Positions 13,875 through 13,999 of a DNA stretch of 13,999 nt are shown here, in pieces (within the stretch, counting starts at the first letter, position 1; every line of letters begins with the position of its first letter). Below the pieces are notes generated by a model. It was not told where the DNA came from, did not search any database, and was given only the letters and a program-made list of their open reading frames with translations. The stretch is taken from NCBI GenBank assembly GCA_018240935.1, contig JAFEEV010000187.1:1-13999 (forward strand), given 5' to 3'. The translations under genes and the position numbers were made by a program. Source of the DNA: Pseudomonadota bacterium (GTDB lineage: Bacteria; Pseudomonadota; Gammaproteobacteria; Burkholderiales; Nitrosomonadaceae).

Positions 13875-13999
13875 GGAAACTCTGAAAAACTACTGCGCTC
13901 GATCAAGCTGCGTTGAAATCAGACTCAAAATGCTCATTTACATCTTGTAAACTGCGCTTTTTCATCTGATTTCGCCTTGCCTGACCGTCGCTCGCTACC
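13875..13999. mobile_element. Probable edge of an insertion sequence or dispersed repeat, cut by the window end
   Basis: From GGAAACTCTGAAAAAC (13875-13890) to the window end there is no plausible gene. The opening resembles terminal inverted repeats of IS5-like elements, and it is preceded by TTAA, a possible target duplication. Internally ACTGCGCT occurs twice in direct orientation (13892-13899, 13951-13958) and GAAATCAG (13915-13922) is inverted at 13966-13973, so the segment can fold on itself. No transposase sequence lies inside the window. The identification is inference from terminal-repeat style. Confidence 0.4.

Noticed and set aside
1..13999. CRISPR array, toxin-antitoxin pair, prophage or defence genes
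   Set aside because: No regularly spaced repeats and no such genes are visible; almost all of the window is accounted for by recognised housekeeping or motility genes.

Overview
The window looks like a chromosomal segment of a betaproteobacterium, probably in or near the Nitrosomonadales. This is inferred from gene content and protein style: PilT/PilU, an Allochromatium-type ferredoxin beside coaD, ppc divergent from hemC, and a hemC-hemD-hemY order. No database search was possible. Most of it is ordinary core genome; the least explained DNA is at the two ends.

Layout. Bases 1-69 are the 3' part of a tRNA-Ser(CGA) on the + strand, followed by an intrinsic terminator and an unexplained perfect 14-bp inverted repeat. 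From 260 to 10490 every gene is on the minus strand. Read in the direction of transcription (right to left) they are: ppc; a secreted M16-family protein without its zinc motif; rsmD; coaD; a 2[4Fe-4S] ferredoxin; an HDOD-domain protein; a degenerate EAL-HDOD protein; pilT; pilU. At 10491-10614 an AT-rich divergent region separates ppc from hemC. From 10615 the + strand carries hemC, hemD and a HemY-like membrane TPR protein. The last 380 bases have no intact gene. They hold a perfect 13-bp hairpin, a broken ORF remnant, and what looks like the edge of an insertion sequence or dispersed repeat.

How the genes fit together. PilT and PilU are the retraction ATPases of type IV pili. The two HDOD proteins next to them are signalling-type proteins, and the EAL-HDOD gene has a good candidate sigma-28 (FliA) promoter. 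Together they suggest a small motility-signalling neighbourhood. The M16-rsmD-coaD-fdx genes are tightly packed (11-bp gap, 8-bp overlap, 14-bp gap) and probably form one transcription unit, perhaps read from ppc. HemC and HemD carry out consecutive steps from porphobilinogen to uroporphyrinogen III; HemY is their usual neighbour.

Start codons changed from the longest reading frame: coaD (ATG at 5775) and the M16 protein (GTG at 7638, with a strong Shine-Dalgarno and a clean signal peptide). No clearly new multi-gene system is visible. The most useful leads are the sigma-28 promoter, the orphan inactive M16 subunit, the possibly leaderless hemC, and the repeat-rich 3' end.
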